From assembly GCF_000734895.2 (NCBI RefSeq), contig NZ_CP011382.1:3946700-4010699 (forward strand): a DNA stretch of 64,000 nt. The letters run 5' to 3'. Origin of the DNA: Calothrix sp. 336/3 (GTDB taxonomy: Bacteria; Cyanobacteriota; Cyanobacteriia; Cyanobacteriales; Nostocaceae). Shown piece by piece: positions 1-9,606 of the stretch; the stretch's first letter is position 1, and every line of letters starts with the position of its first letter. Under the pieces are notes generated by a model that ran no database searches, was not told the origin of the DNA, and saw nothing but the letters and a program-made list of their open reading frames with translations. The translations under genes were made by a program, and so were the position numbers.

Positions 1-2247
1 AGTTTGGGTGGCAAAATTACTAATCAAATTCACCACTTTAGAAATATTTTGGGAGGATTCACTCAAACGCTTAATTTTGCGACTGGTTTGAGATACAGTT
101 TCTCTGATAGTTTGAATTGCTTCTACAGTGCGGTTCATCGCTCCATCACCGACTGTAATCGTTTGGTTTGCCTGTTGTACTGCCACTTGCACTAAATCTG
201 CACTTGTTGCCACTGCTTTTGTTGAGTCTGTCATTTGCTCGATTTGTCTAAGAGCAGTAGTGATTTCTTCTGATTGCTTTTGTGCCAGATTTGTCAATTC
301 TAGGAGGTAACTATCGCTACTCGTGGATGTTTGGGCAACCTGTTGAGCAGCTGTTTGTACTTGACCAACAATTTGGCGTAATGCCTGCAAAGTATTATTA
401 TAGGCATCGGCAATAGTTCCCATTTCATCCTCAGTAATGGGAGCGCGTACTGTTAAATCACCCTTTAAAGCTGGACGTACAGCACTCAGTAATTGAATAG
501 AACGTAGCTGAAGTAATTCCTTCGCAGCTTTTTCCCTAGCAGCAGCATCTGCAAGTTCTTGGGATTTGGTTTGTAACTGCTGTAGATATTCCATCTGCTG
601 CAAGCTTAACCCTAATTGGTCGCTCATCCGTGAGACGATATTAGTCTCCCATTCTTGCCACTGTCTGGTATTAGCATTTTGATAGGCTGCTAATAAGCCC
701 CAAAGCTGATTACCAAAAAATATGGGTGCTACTATGTAAGCTTTAATTTCCAGCTTTTCCAGCATCTCCACATAGCAAGCAGATAAATTTTGGGAGTGAA
801 TATCATTGACGGTGACAACTTGTCCTTTTCCTGGTAAACCTCCCTGGGTTGCTTGGAAATGGGTATCCTCCCATTGGGTTTTATCATTACCACTAACAAA
901 ACTTGTCCAACCATGAGCTAGAGATTCAGCGATAAATTCTCCACTCCAGTCAGGGTGGAAACGATAAATAGTGACGCGATCGCACTTGAGTAACTGCCGT
1001 AATTCCTGGGTGGTAATTTTGAAAACACTGTTAATCTCAGTTGCTTGACGGATGCGGTTAGTAATCCGAGAAAAGGCTTTTTCCTGTTCTGCAATGTGGG
1101 ATAGTTGATCGGATTTTTCCTGTAGCTTTTCTAGATATTCAGTTTGTACTAAAGCTACACCAAATTGCATCCCGATTTGATTGAGAAAATTTACTTCCCA
1201 ATCTTGCCACTTACGAGAAGTCGAATTTTGATAGGCAGCAACTAAACCCCAAAGTTTATCTCCAAAAAATACTGGAGAAATAACATAAGCTTTGGCATCA
1301 AATTGTTCCAAAATTTCCACATGACAGCTTGCTAGTCCAGCTTTATAAACATCATTAACAACCCAACTTTCACCCTTAGCATATCTTCCCCCTTGGGTAT
1401 CTTGTAGGTAGGTATCTGCCCAAACTGTCTTGATATCTGGACCGACTAGACGCACCCAACCTGTAGCTACGGATTCGGCAATAAATTCGCCGCCCCAATC
1501 CGAGTCAAATTGGTAAAGAGCGACGCGATCGCAGCGTAATAAATTACGTACCTCTTGGGTTGTAGTTTGAAAGAATTTATCGACATTGGAAATACGCAAA
1601 ATCTTCTCAATTACCTTACCTACAGACTTTTTAGCTTGTAATTGTTGCTGCTGTTCTACTTGGTATTCATATCTTTGTAATCCGTAGGTAATTTCTGTTG
1701 CAACCTGTAGAATAAAACTTATTTCCTTTTCTTGCCATTGTCTGGGAGAATGGCATTGATGCAGTGCAAATACACCCCAAATCTCTCCTTCTAAGATAAT
1801 TGGTAATGCCAAACTAGATTGAATTTGAAATTTTTCTAATAGTTGTTTCTGATAAGGAATAGTCTCTAAGGTATTTACATTTTCCATGGAGACAGGTTCT
1901 AGATACTCTTGATGAATATCCAAACCAAATACCAATAGTGGTAAACTTTCATTTAGTGTAGGAGTCCAACCCGGAGCTTTTGATTCTGCGCAAACTATAC
2001 CCAAATCGCGGGAATTTAAACGGAATACTAAAGCGCGATCGCAATCTATTTTTTCCCTTAACTCCCTTGTTGCAATTTGACATAAATTTTCCAAATCTTT
2101 TGCTTGGCGCATCTTGGATGCAATATCTTGCCACTGCTGTCGCCAAAGTTTCAGGTCATGATAGCTATAGGATTTGGCATTTAACTGCTGATTATCTAAT
2201 TTTTCTGCATCGTTAAAAGTTTGCTCAGTTTCGGATACAAAAGTCAT
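1..2247 (-). CDS. pixJ: PixJ-type phototaxis methyl-accepting protein with cyanobacteriochrome GAF domains (3' end beyond window)
   Basis: Partial: 749 residues are readable from ATG 2247 to the window edge. Three GAF domains follow a short soluble N-terminus with no membrane segment. GAF1 (about 35-190) lacks the chromophore Cys. GAF2 has a CH motif with Cys308 (codon at 1324-1326), and GAF3 has a CY motif with Cys491 (codon at 775-777). Both carry the W-x-DT, TQGG and WGL(L/V)AAYQN blocks typical of red/green bilin-binding GAFs. A HAMP-like segment and the start of the methyl-accepting coiled coil follow. In the family, the protein senses light and signals through CheW (PixI) to the CheA PixL for directional movement on type IV pili. 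It is last of four same-strand genes ordered as in the Synechocystis pixG-H-I-J locus. Family assignment is firm; the exact spectral type is inferred. Confidence 0.9.
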   Translation of the reverse strand, partial: MTFVSETEQTFNDAEKLDNQQLNAKSYSYHDLKLWRQQWQDIASKMRQAKDLENLCQIATRELREKIDCDRALVFRLNSRDLGIVCAESKAPGWTPTLNESLPLLVFGLDIHQEYLEPVSMENVNTLETIPYQKQLLEKFQIQSSLALPIILEGEIWGVFALHQCHSPRQWQEKEISFILQVATEITYGLQRYEYQVEQQQQLQAKKSVGKVIEKILRISNVDKFFQTTTQEVRNLLRCDRVALYQFDSDWGGEFIAESVATGWVRLVGPDIKTVWADTYLQDTQGGRYAKGESWVVNDVYKAGLASCHVEILEQFDAKAYVISPVFFGDKLWGLVAAYQNSTSRKWQDWEVNFLNQIGMQFGVALVQTEYLEKLQEKSDQLSHIAEQEKAFSRITNRIRQATEINSVFKITTQELRQLLKCDRVTIYRFHPDWSGEFIAESLAHGWTSFVSGNDKTQWEDTHFQATQGGLPGKGQVVTVNDIHSQNLSACYVEMLEKLEIKAYIVAPIFFGNQLWGLLAAYQNANTRQWQEWETNIVSRMSDQLGLSLQQMEYLQQLQTKSQELADAAAREKAAKELLQLRSIQLLSAVRPALKGDLTVRAPITEDEMGTIADAYNNTLQALRQIVGQVQTAAQQVAQTSTSSDSYLLELTNLAQKQSEEITTALRQIEQMTDSTKAVATSADLVQVAVQQANQTITVGDGAMNRTVEAIQTIRETVSQTSRKIKRLSESSQNISKVVNLISNFATQT

Positions 2248-2316
2248 GGTAAATCTCCCTGAATATGATAAATATGAATATCTAAATTGGCGGTTCTGTT
2301 ATTGCGTAGATGTTCT

Positions 2317-2814
2317 TTATTTAAGAGATAATAAAGGTATATCTTGAGATTTTTTCCACAGAGCAGAGTTAATAATAGCTGCTCCATCTAGCTTAATCAA
2401 GATGTTTCCTGACTCTTGAATAAAGTAACCACCCATAACATCTACTATCTGATGTGAAAATAAGCTTCTATCTGGTGATTTAATTCCTGTAAAGTCAAGA
2501 GAATCAATATCTATAACTTCTCTGACTAACAAGCCTAAATGATTATATTGATGATGAATTACAACTATCATCATTTTTGCAAGCAAATCTTGTTTATGTG
2601 CTAAAGATGGATAGCCACACATTCTTTCTATATCTATTAGCCATAACATTTCACCTCGCCAATTATGTATCCCTAATATGGATTCATGTACTTGAGGAAC
2701 TGGGCAAACCTCAGCTAGTGAAAATTGGAATACTTCGGTAATTTCCTCTAAATCGAGAATAGCTAAATATTCCTCACCGAAACGCAATTGCAAATATTTT
2801 TGCTGTTTATTCAA
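2317..2814 (-). CDS. pixI: CheW-like adaptor (PixI)
   Basis: A 165-residue single CheW domain, the usual length. It starts with a beta-strand rich segment (YLQLRFGEEYLAILD) and contains the IHNWRGEMLWLIDI block found in CheW proteins around residues 48-62. CheW proteins couple a chemoreceptor to a CheA-type histidine kinase, here presumably PixJ to a PixL encoded beyond the left edge. A purine-rich stretch (AGGGAGACTCCTC on the coding strand) precedes the ATG. It lies 69 bp upstream of pixJ on the same strand, so co-transcription is likely. Confidence 0.85.
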   Translation of the reverse strand: MNKQQKYLQLRFGEEYLAILDLEEITEVFQFSLAEVCPVPQVHESILGIHNWRGEMLWLIDIERMCGYPSLAHKQDLLAKMMIVVIHHQYNHLGLLVREVIDIDSLDFTGIKSPDRSLFSHQIVDVMGGYFIQESGNILIKLDGAAIINSALWKKSQDIPLLSLK

Positions 2815-3007
2815 GAGGAGTCTCCCTGATTTATATCTTTGGTATGATGCTGATTAATTCGGCGATATACTTCGAGGAAATAATACTAAATTTCGCATTA
2901 AAACTGGGTAAAATTGCTAAACAATATCAAAACCCAGTGATACAAATAGCTAATCCAATACTGGGGAGAGAATTATTAGTACCTATAATTTAGCTATCTT
3001 AGTAAAA

Positions 3008-3376
3008 TTAATGGGAAAGCTGTTTAATAACATCCATCAAAGCTTCTTTTTGTATTGGTTTTGCTAAATATGCATCAGCTCCTAACATCGTTCCCCACAT
3101 CTTATCAACATCACTATTTTTTGTAGAACAAAAGATAATGGGAATTTGACTGGTTGTCGGATTATCTTTGAGTTCTCGACAAATCTCAAAGCCACTTTTC
3201 CCAGGTAAAATGACATCTAAAAAGATTAAGTCAGGTTTGTTTTGGCTTAATTTTTCTTTTGTTTCATCAGCATCAATGGCATTAATGACATAATATCCTG
3301 CTTGTTTTAAGTATCCATTGATGATTTCTCTATCTGTTAATCCATCTTCGACAACTAAAATAGTATTCATAGTCAA
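3008..3376 (-). CDS. pixH: Single-domain CheY-like response regulator (PixH)
   Basis: A 122-residue lone receiver domain. The acidic pair is in VVEDG (residues 8-12), the phospho-accepting Asp is Asp54 in LIFLDVILPG, the conserved Ser/Thr is at 84-85 and Lys106 is in AYLAKP. It has no output domain, so it works like CheY: it is phosphorylated by the cognate CheA and acts on the pilus motor machinery. Starts at ATG 3376 or at the in-frame ATG 3370 (MNTILVVED) are equally possible. It sits between the pixG-like and pixI-like genes, in the same order as the pix locus. Confidence 0.85.
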   Translation of the reverse strand: MTMNTILVVEDGLTDREIINGYLKQAGYYVINAIDADETKEKLSQNKPDLIFLDVILPGKSGFEICRELKDNPTTSQIPIIFCSTKNSDVDKMWGTMLGADAYLAKPIQKEALMDVIKQLSH

Positions 3377-3479
3377 ATAGTGTAATTGGTAGAAGTATCA
3401 GCAACCCTAATCAAAGCTACTGGTGATTCTGATTTATTCTTATTTTGCTTGAAAAGTACGAAAAAAATACTCAGTAGAA

Positions 3480-4676
3480 TTACGGCAAATTGACAATTTT
3501 TTTATCCATTTGTGATTTGTGTAAATACTTATATATGGTGCTCATGAGCTTTTCAGAATTAATTGGTTTTGTGAGATATTCTGTTGCTCCTACAACTTTG
3601 GAGCGTACTCTATCTACAATCCCATCATTACTTGTTAAAATAATGATAGGGGTATGAGTAAAGTTAGAGATGCGTCTGATTTGAGTACAAATTTCATATC
3701 CACTTGCAATTGGCATCATTAAATCTAAAAAAATTAAATCTGGTTGATGCTGAATTAATAAGGGTAATGCCTGAATCGAGTCCTGTATTTTCAGGAATTG
3801 CATACCATTGTTAATGACAATCTGTTGTAATGTTTGACAAATCTGAGGACTGTCATCAATACAAGCAATAATAGGATTATTTCTGGAAATGCCACGAAAC
3901 GAATGAGTTTTGTTATCTTCTATAACCAAGTTTTTACCATTGTTTTTATGTGGTAAAGATATCAGAATATCAGGGATTTCTACTAATTCAATATAACCTT
4001 CGAGAAGATAAGTTAGTAAAGAATTAGTAACTATTAAAAGATTCTGATTTATTTTCACTGAAATATCACGTAAGCTATGCTTGCCATTCATGAAAGTAAT
4101 GAATTTTTTGTAAACTTCATGACTGACTTGTTGTTGAAGTTTTTCTGGCTGCCGAATTATCGGAGCATTATCTGGGTGGTATTGTGTTAAACCTGCTTCT
4201 GTCCATAATTGCCATGCTTTTTTCATATTTCTCAAGGAAATATCAGCACTGGTAAAAGTTATGGGTGTATCTAAAATAATTTTTGAATCACGCTCAAATT
4301 CTAAAGAAGTTAAGTATGATTGATATGCTATATCAAATAGTAACTCACTAATCGTATTCTCTACGATATCGTTAAATTGCTCACGTTTAATTTGTTTCTG
4401 TTCCAAAAGAAAATACAAAGATTGATAATCCCATATTTCCTTGCTGAAGTCTTGAGATGATAGGAAATCTGTATTTAGATTAGTTTGCGAAAGATACTTG
4501 ATCAAATGGCGATACCAGCGACGAAAGGGGTGTTTCCCTCCTGTTGCCCACACAATTCTTCCTAGATGATAATAAAATGTCCATTTTTCTCCCTGGGAAT
4601 TGTAGATATTTAATGTACCATTAGATTGTAGTTTGGTAGATGCCTGAAACTCTGCTAATATTTTGGTAAATTGCAT
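3480..4676 (-). CDS. pixG: PatA-like response regulator with N-terminal PATAN domain (PixG)
   Basis: A 398-residue protein. Residues 1-250 match the PatA N-terminal region seen in cyanobacterial response regulators (the LNIYNSQGEKWTFYYHLGRIVWA block near residue 22 is typical). Residues 268-385 form a receiver domain with IDDS, phospho-accepting Asp in LIFLDLMMP, a conserved Thr in ILTSN and Lys in YLTKPI. PatA-family proteins act in heterocyst patterning and in pilus-based phototaxis. The position at the head of the pix gene set argues for the PixG role here. The PATAN domain is a protein-interaction module; its partner is not visible. Confidence 0.85.
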   Translation of the reverse strand: MQFTKILAEFQASTKLQSNGTLNIYNSQGEKWTFYYHLGRIVWATGGKHPFRRWYRHLIKYLSQTNLNTDFLSSQDFSKEIWDYQSLYFLLEQKQIKREQFNDIVENTISELLFDIAYQSYLTSLEFERDSKIILDTPITFTSADISLRNMKKAWQLWTEAGLTQYHPDNAPIIRQPEKLQQQVSHEVYKKFITFMNGKHSLRDISVKINQNLLIVTNSLLTYLLEGYIELVEIPDILISLPHKNNGKNLVIEDNKTHSFRGISRNNPIIACIDDSPQICQTLQQIVINNGMQFLKIQDSIQALPLLIQHQPDLIFLDLMMPIASGYEICTQIRRISNFTHTPIIILTSNDGIVDRVRSKVVGATEYLTKPINSEKLMSTIYKYLHKSQMDKKIVNLP

Positions 4677-5863
4677 TTCCTTTTTGATGGTGAGTTAATA
4701 AGTGTTAAGGCAAGTTAAGTAAATGCTTTTCTCTACAAAAACTTGGAATCGCATCCAATTATTTTTATAATTACTGCAATTCTGACTTTGATTGATGTGA
4801 TTATCCATAGCATTCCTATGTAGTTTTGAAGAATCATTTCGCTTCTAAAATTGCCATGGAAAGGGTTATTACCTTAATAGACAAGGTGAAACAAGAGATT
4901 TTCACATCATAGATTGATATGCTGTTTATCTCAAAAGAATAATTTTCATTGCTTCCTATACATGTTAACTTTTAGTCATACTTACTATCTCTAGACATGA
5001 AATAAAAGCTGATAGTAATCAATTACGAAATATCTGATTTGTTGAGATAATCAACAGAAACATTTCTTACCTATTTAGTAATTACGTGTTATACAAAAAA
5101 CATCTTGTGTATTAACGTAAATACATCGTTACATATACTTTGGCGGGTTGCTATTGATTGCTGGCTATCGTCATAATATTTTTGAAAAAATTAGATAGAA
5201 GTCTTGAGAAGTCTACCTGCTATCTTGTCTTTTCTGTCAAGGGCTAGGTCATACTATTGATAGTTTATTGATATAGGGAATAATCAATAGTTGGGTTTTA
5301 CCTTTTTCAGATTCAATATGATGCCTACGGAACACACCAAGTTCACTATCAGTAATACTTTAATCTTTTCTTAGCTTCTCAAGAATCAGTAAAAATTCTG
5401 ATCTTCTTAATTTTGATATAGTGATAACTCAAGATTTGTCGTAGTCAGTCTATGGGTTTAGATATTATGTTTTCCTTCAAAGGCTCTAGGAGAAATAGAA
5501 ATGGAAAAAATATGTCTTCAACTAAAAATCTACAGCCATATATGAAGATTTGTATTATTGGCAAGGGAATAGATAAGCATTGAATAAGTTGACACAAACA
5601 TGCCAAATTATGTAGTGGATTGTAAACAATCTTAGAGTATTAGCAATTGGAAACTACGAGATAAGTAAGTCAAACGTGACAAACATCAAATAGATTCATG
5701 GCGATGACTATACTGCACTACGTTCCACTCATAATGACATTTGACGTTTAATTATGTTGAGGTACTTATCACCCAGTAATATCTCAATCTCCATCTTCAA
5801 ACCTCTTGACACTAATGATGGACTTTTTCTGGTAAAAATTCTGCTGAAAATGAGGTGTGGAAT
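4677..5863. other. Gene-free 1.2 kb upstream of the pix operon
   Basis: Very AT-rich DNA between the 3' end of the GTPase gene and the 5' end of pixG. It must hold the pix operon promoter. Only very short ORFs occur (for example 43 codons from about 5452) and none has a convincing ribosome site. No tRNA, repeat array or insertion sequence was seen. Confidence 0.5.
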
Positions 5864-6745
5864 CTAATTTGGCGGTAATTCTAGGGGTAAGGTTCCTAAC
5901 AAACCTTTACGAAAATCGGTTAATAGCTTTCGTGCTGCTCTTTCTACGTCACCTTGGTAGCGAAATTCTGCCAATGCATGGAGATATGCTTCTCCTGTTT
6001 GTTCTCCAGGGTCAAAATCATAACGAGATTTGAGTGGATTCTCTGGTAATAATTCAGAGTTTGTCGCTTCTAAATACGTCAGTATATCTACTAGGACAGC
6101 AGCAACTAACTGGTTATCATAGGATGCATCACCAATATCATCACAGATAGCTAATTTGACAGCTGCATCTTGGTCAGAAAGGCGTGAGGGAATAATACCT
6201 GGAGCGTCTAAAAGGTCTAACTGTTCCGAGATGCGAACCCAGCGTAGGGAGCGGGTAACACCAGGACGGGCGGCACTTTCCACAACTCTTTTACCCAGAA
6301 GACGGTTAATTAAAGCAGATTTTCCAACATTGGGAAAGCCAATAACAACTGCTCTGACTGGACGGGGCAACATCCCGCGATCGCGCCTTCTTTGATTAAG
6401 TGCAACCCCAGCTGCCTGTGCTGCTTTTGATACGGCAACAACTCCTTGACCTTGCTGGGAGTTAGTAAAATAAGGTACTTCTCCCTGACGTTTAAACCAG
6501 TCGTACCACAATTGACGAATTTCTGGGGTAATCATGTCTAGACGATTTAAGATGAGTACCCGCGTTTTATTCCCAATCCATTCCTGTACTTGGGGGTGTT
6601 GAGTCGCGAGGGGAATTCGTGCATCCCGTACCTCTAAAACAACATCAACTAATTTGAGTTGCTCTTTGAGATTTTTTTCGGCTTTGGCGATGTGACCGGG
6701 ATACCATTGGATGAGGTTTAATTTATAGTTTCCTGTAATAGACAT
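5864..6745 (-). CDS. ylqF: Ribosome biogenesis GTPase YlqF/RbgA
   Basis: A 293-residue circularly permuted GTPase: the G4 motif (LNRLD, a variant of NKxD) precedes the P-loop (GFPNVGKSALINRL), then the G2 Thr in PGVTRS, then G3 (DAPG). The order G4-G5-G1-G2-G3 identifies the YlqF/YawG class. The N-terminal WYPGHIAKAEKNLKEQL matches the RbgA signature. RbgA helps late assembly of the 50S ribosomal subunit in the cytoplasm. It is transcribed toward the pix locus with 1.2 kb between them, and its upstream neighbour on the same strand is a VOC protein, 39 bp away. Confidence 0.92.
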   Translation of the reverse strand: MSITGNYKLNLIQWYPGHIAKAEKNLKEQLKLVDVVLEVRDARIPLATQHPQVQEWIGNKTRVLILNRLDMITPEIRQLWYDWFKRQGEVPYFTNSQQGQGVVAVSKAAQAAGVALNQRRRDRGMLPRPVRAVVIGFPNVGKSALINRLLGKRVVESAARPGVTRSLRWVRISEQLDLLDAPGIIPSRLSDQDAAVKLAICDDIGDASYDNQLVAAVLVDILTYLEATNSELLPENPLKSRYDFDPGEQTGEAYLHALAEFRYQGDVERAARKLLTDFRKGLLGTLPLELPPN

Positions 6746-6784
6746 TTGTTGCTGCTTGAGGATTCGGGTAATTTTTTGATAATT

Positions 6785-7156
6785 TTATGAACTCTGATGG
6801 AGAATAATGCGGTTGCCATCAGGATCATAGGCATAAATTTCTTGACCGTGGGAGGCTGTGTAGATATTGCCTGGGGGAGGATATCCAAGGGTAGTAAGGT
6901 GAGCGATCGCCTGTTTTAAATCTCTAACTTCTAAACATAGGCTCATTGTACTCTGATGAGAGTGAGTAAATTCACCCTGATGTTGAGCTTGAGGTTGAAA
7001 AATACCCAACTTCAGACCATGAATATCAAATTCAGCATAGACATTGGCAATGAATTTTACTGGCTCCTCAGCGAGCATTTGCTGGTAAAAATTCACTAGC
7101 TGGTGAAACTGTATAGTGGCAATGGTAACTAAACCATGGGTTTCTGAGATTGTCAT
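6785..7156 (-). CDS. Glyoxalase/VOC superfamily protein
   Basis: A 123-residue single VOC-fold domain. It begins TIATIQFHQLVNFYQQML, has the mid-domain SMSLCLEVRDLKQAIAHL strand-helix and ends with the DPDGNRIILHQ signature of glyoxalase/dioxygenase-type proteins. The DPDGN(R/V) strand carries a metal-ligand position in many family members, but the substrate cannot be predicted. It lies 39 bp upstream of rbgA, so the two may be co-transcribed; a functional link is not evident. Confidence 0.8.
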   Translation of the reverse strand: MTISETHGLVTIATIQFHQLVNFYQQMLAEEPVKFIANVYAEFDIHGLKLGIFQPQAQHQGEFTHSHQSTMSLCLEVRDLKQAIAHLTTLGYPPPGNIYTASHGQEIYAYDPDGNRIILHQSS

Positions 7157-8185
7157 AGGAATGCAGGAGAAGCTGGGGTGTTTTGTCTGCTACCTGTTTA
7201 CTGTATCAACCTGTGATTACCTCTGAGAATCTCTCCTATCCCTGACCCATCCTAAAAAGACCATAACAGGCAAAGGTGGCGATCGCTACAATCAACTCAG
7301 CTATCAATTGATAAATCTTCCATACCTTACCCTTTTGCAATTCTCCAGAATGGCGCGAATATCTGGCAAATGGTGATGACAATACCTTTAATTCCCATAC
7401 TTTACTACTTGATAATTTCTACCCTAGAATTGAGAGAAATACTTATCAGTTGTAATTACTCCATAGCAAGCAATTACAAGTAATAGCAGCATTTATGCCA
7501 TTTATGGATAGCTAGAGAAAATGTTAAATTTCTAACATTCATTAACTATCATTCCCATATCATCAAATACAATTTTTTAGAAAATACCCTCCACTTATAT
7601 AAACTAGGAGAATGTAAAATAATTTATCCATCAATTAATAAATTAGTTGAAATCTATGTTATTGTTATTTTAGGAATCAAAAAGCAAAACTACAAAAAAA
7701 CTTGCACAATCTCCATTGAGGCAAACTCAATATAGTTTTTTTGGTCTGGTAAATCTACTTCATTATCTACAGTTTCTTTGTCACGAAGAGATAAAACCAG
7801 ATGGATTGAATCAGTGGAAAGATTAGCAGCGAGTCAGTTTTAGTAAATTAGAGCTAGTCTAGGTCTTAGCCTGTAGGAGTTGGCTAACCTAGTCAATATT
7901 ACCCACATCCGAAGGGATTTACTTAGCATCCGAGGAATGAAGTATTACCTTGGGACAATCGATACTCATCACAACGTTGAAGATATCAAGTTGCATTGAA
8001 TTCTGCCCTCTCAGTATTCATAGAATGACCTGCGGACTATCTTAACAACACAAGTGAGTATCACTGCTATCAGGAATAGGTATTTGCGTGAATTTTCTCT
8101 ACATAAATTCAGTCAATATCTACTACTAATTGCAAACCGAGATTTCCCCTATAGCAATTACCAGATTAGGCTAGGACATTAACTA
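7157..8185. other. Gene-free stretch upstream of the nifH region
   Basis: About 1 kb without a supported gene. One HIP1 site lies near 7278, but most of it is low-complexity AT-rich DNA. The segment 7850-8050 is richer in GC and could be the remains of decayed coding sequence, but no frame stays open. Confidence 0.4.
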
Positions 8186-8467
8186 ATGACCCAAGCTGAG
8201 ACCAACAGCGTTTGTAATCTGTTGTCTGTACCTTGCTATATATGCACTTCCAGTCACTGTAATTGGGAGAATTTGACCACACAAGCATTATTCCCTTAGG
8301 GAGATGGTTTGCCTGTATATCTGCTATGGCAACATCTCATCATTGATTTTCCTTGTTCTCATCAGGAATTCGGTGCTGAATTATTTGCAATTTGTGTGCT
8401 TCATCACCCTATCCTCAAAGATTATCCATACTTCCCTTCTCTAACTGCTCAATTCAATAAACTCTGA
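8186..8467 (+). pseudogene. Possible degraded small ORF with one in-frame stop, upstream of nifH
   Basis: From ATG 8186 a single frame runs for 93 codons to TGA 8465-8467, interrupted only by TAG at 8297-8299. The second half reads like protein, with alternating hydrophobic and charged residues (WQHLIIDFPCSHQEFGAELF and then HHPILKDYPYFPSL), and the first half has several Cys. I do not recognise the family. The open frame could be chance: in 93 random codons one or no stop is uncommon but not rare. No ribosome site is obvious. It ends 50 bp before nifH. Confidence 0.25.
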
Positions 8468-8517
8468 AAATCAATCTTCAGACCCATAGACAAAATCATT
8501 CTAGGAAAATATTAACC

Positions 8518-9408
8518 ATGACTGGCGACAAAATTAGACAGATAGCTTTCTATGGTAAGGGCGGTATCGGTAAGTCTACCACTTCTCAAAATACCCTTGC
8601 AGCTATGGCAGAAATGGGTCAACGTATTCTGATTGTTGGATGTGACCCAAAGGCTGACTCTACCCGTTTGATGCTACATAGTAAAGCCCAAACCAGCGTT
8701 CTGCAATTAGCTGCGGAACGAGGTGCTGTAGAAGATATTGAACTGGAAGAAGTCATGCTGACTGGCTTTCGGAATGTGCGTTGTGTCGAGTCTGGTGGTC
8801 CAGAACCTGGCGTTGGTTGTGCTGGTCGGGGTATTATTACCGCTATTAACTTCTTAGAAGAAAACGGCGCATACAAAGATGTGGATTTTGTCAGCTACGA
8901 TGTACTAGGTGACGTTGTCTGCGGTGGTTTCGCTATGCCAATCAGAGAAGGCAAAGCACAAGAAATCTACATCGTTACCTCTGGTGAAATGATGGCGATG
9001 TATGCAGCAAACAATATTGCCCGTGGTGTCCTCAAATATGCTCACACTGGTGGTGTACGTCTAGGTGGTTTAATTTGTAATAGTCGTAACGTTGACCGGG
9101 AAATTGAACTGATTGAAACCCTGGCAAAACGTTTGAATACTCAAATGATTCACTACGTACCCCGCGACAACATTGTTCAACACGCAGAGTTACGTCGGAT
9201 GACTGTAAATGAGTACGCACCCGATAGCAAGCAAAGCCATGAATATCGGACTTTGGCTACGAAAATCATCAATAATCAAAATCTTGCCATTCCTACACCT
9301 ATTGAAATGGAAGAGTTAGAAGAATTGTTGATTGAATTTGGTATTCTCGAAAGCGAGGAAAATGCTGCTATGATGATTGCCCAGTCAGTAGAAAGTACTA
9401 CCAAGTAA
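8518..9408 (+). CDS. nifH: Nitrogenase iron protein NifH (orphan copy)
   Basis: 296 residues, full NifH length. The P-loop GKGGIGKS is at 13-20. The 4Fe-4S ligands are Cys101 (GVGCAGRG) and Cys135 (GDVVCGGF). Arg104, the ADP-ribosylation position of some NifH proteins, is present, and switch regions are intact. The homodimer passes electrons with ATP hydrolysis to the MoFe protein and is also needed for cofactor assembly. No nifD, nifK, nifB or other nif gene is next to it, which resembles the extra nifH copies known in heterocystous cyanobacteria and not the nifHDK operon. Start is ATG 8518, with a weak purine-rich GGAAAA upstream. Chlorophyllide reductase BchL/ChlL is ruled out by the strong NifH-type sequence throughout. 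Confidence 0.93.
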   Translation: MTGDKIRQIAFYGKGGIGKSTTSQNTLAAMAEMGQRILIVGCDPKADSTRLMLHSKAQTSVLQLAAERGAVEDIELEEVMLTGFRNVRCVESGGPEPGVGCAGRGIITAINFLEENGAYKDVDFVSYDVLGDVVCGGFAMPIREGKAQEIYIVTSGEMMAMYAANNIARGVLKYAHTGGVRLGGLICNSRNVDREIELIETLAKRLNTQMIHYVPRDNIVQHAELRRMTVNEYAPDSKQSHEYRTLATKIINNQNLAIPTPIEMEELEELLIEFGILESEENAAMMIAQSVESTTK

Positions 9409-9421
9409 GGCTCTACAAAAC

Positions 9422-9583
9422 TAGAACTTACGCATTGTGTCAATCGACAGTATATTAATGAAATCTTCTCGTTTCAGGTTTTTGCAGCGACCTTGATATC
9501 GCGATCGCCATCAAGCCAAAAATCACAATTTCCTACCTGAAAATCAATATACCCAGTTGGTATGTACCAATGCGTAGGTTCTA
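9422..9583. mobile_element. MITE, 162 bp, with 16-bp terminal inverted repeats
   Basis: The left end TAGAACTTACGCATTG (9422-9437) is matched by the reverse complement of 9568-9583 with one mismatch. Both ends carry TA at the border, as expected for Tc1/mariner-like IS630 elements that duplicate TA. Internal inverted segments (TTTCAGGT/ACCTGAAA and CTTGAT/ATCAAG around a HIP1 site) would let the whole element fold on itself. It has no coding capacity and must move with a transposase supplied elsewhere. It fills the gap between the convergent nifH and PII-like genes and may act as their shared transcription end. Confidence 0.7.
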
Positions 9584-9606
9584 TAAAATAGTGCTACTTA
9601 ACTTAC

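Noticed and set aside
8518..9408. Light-independent protochlorophyllide reductase ChlL
   Set aside because: The sequence is of NifH type throughout, with the NifH C-terminus and switch segments, so ChlL is unlikely.
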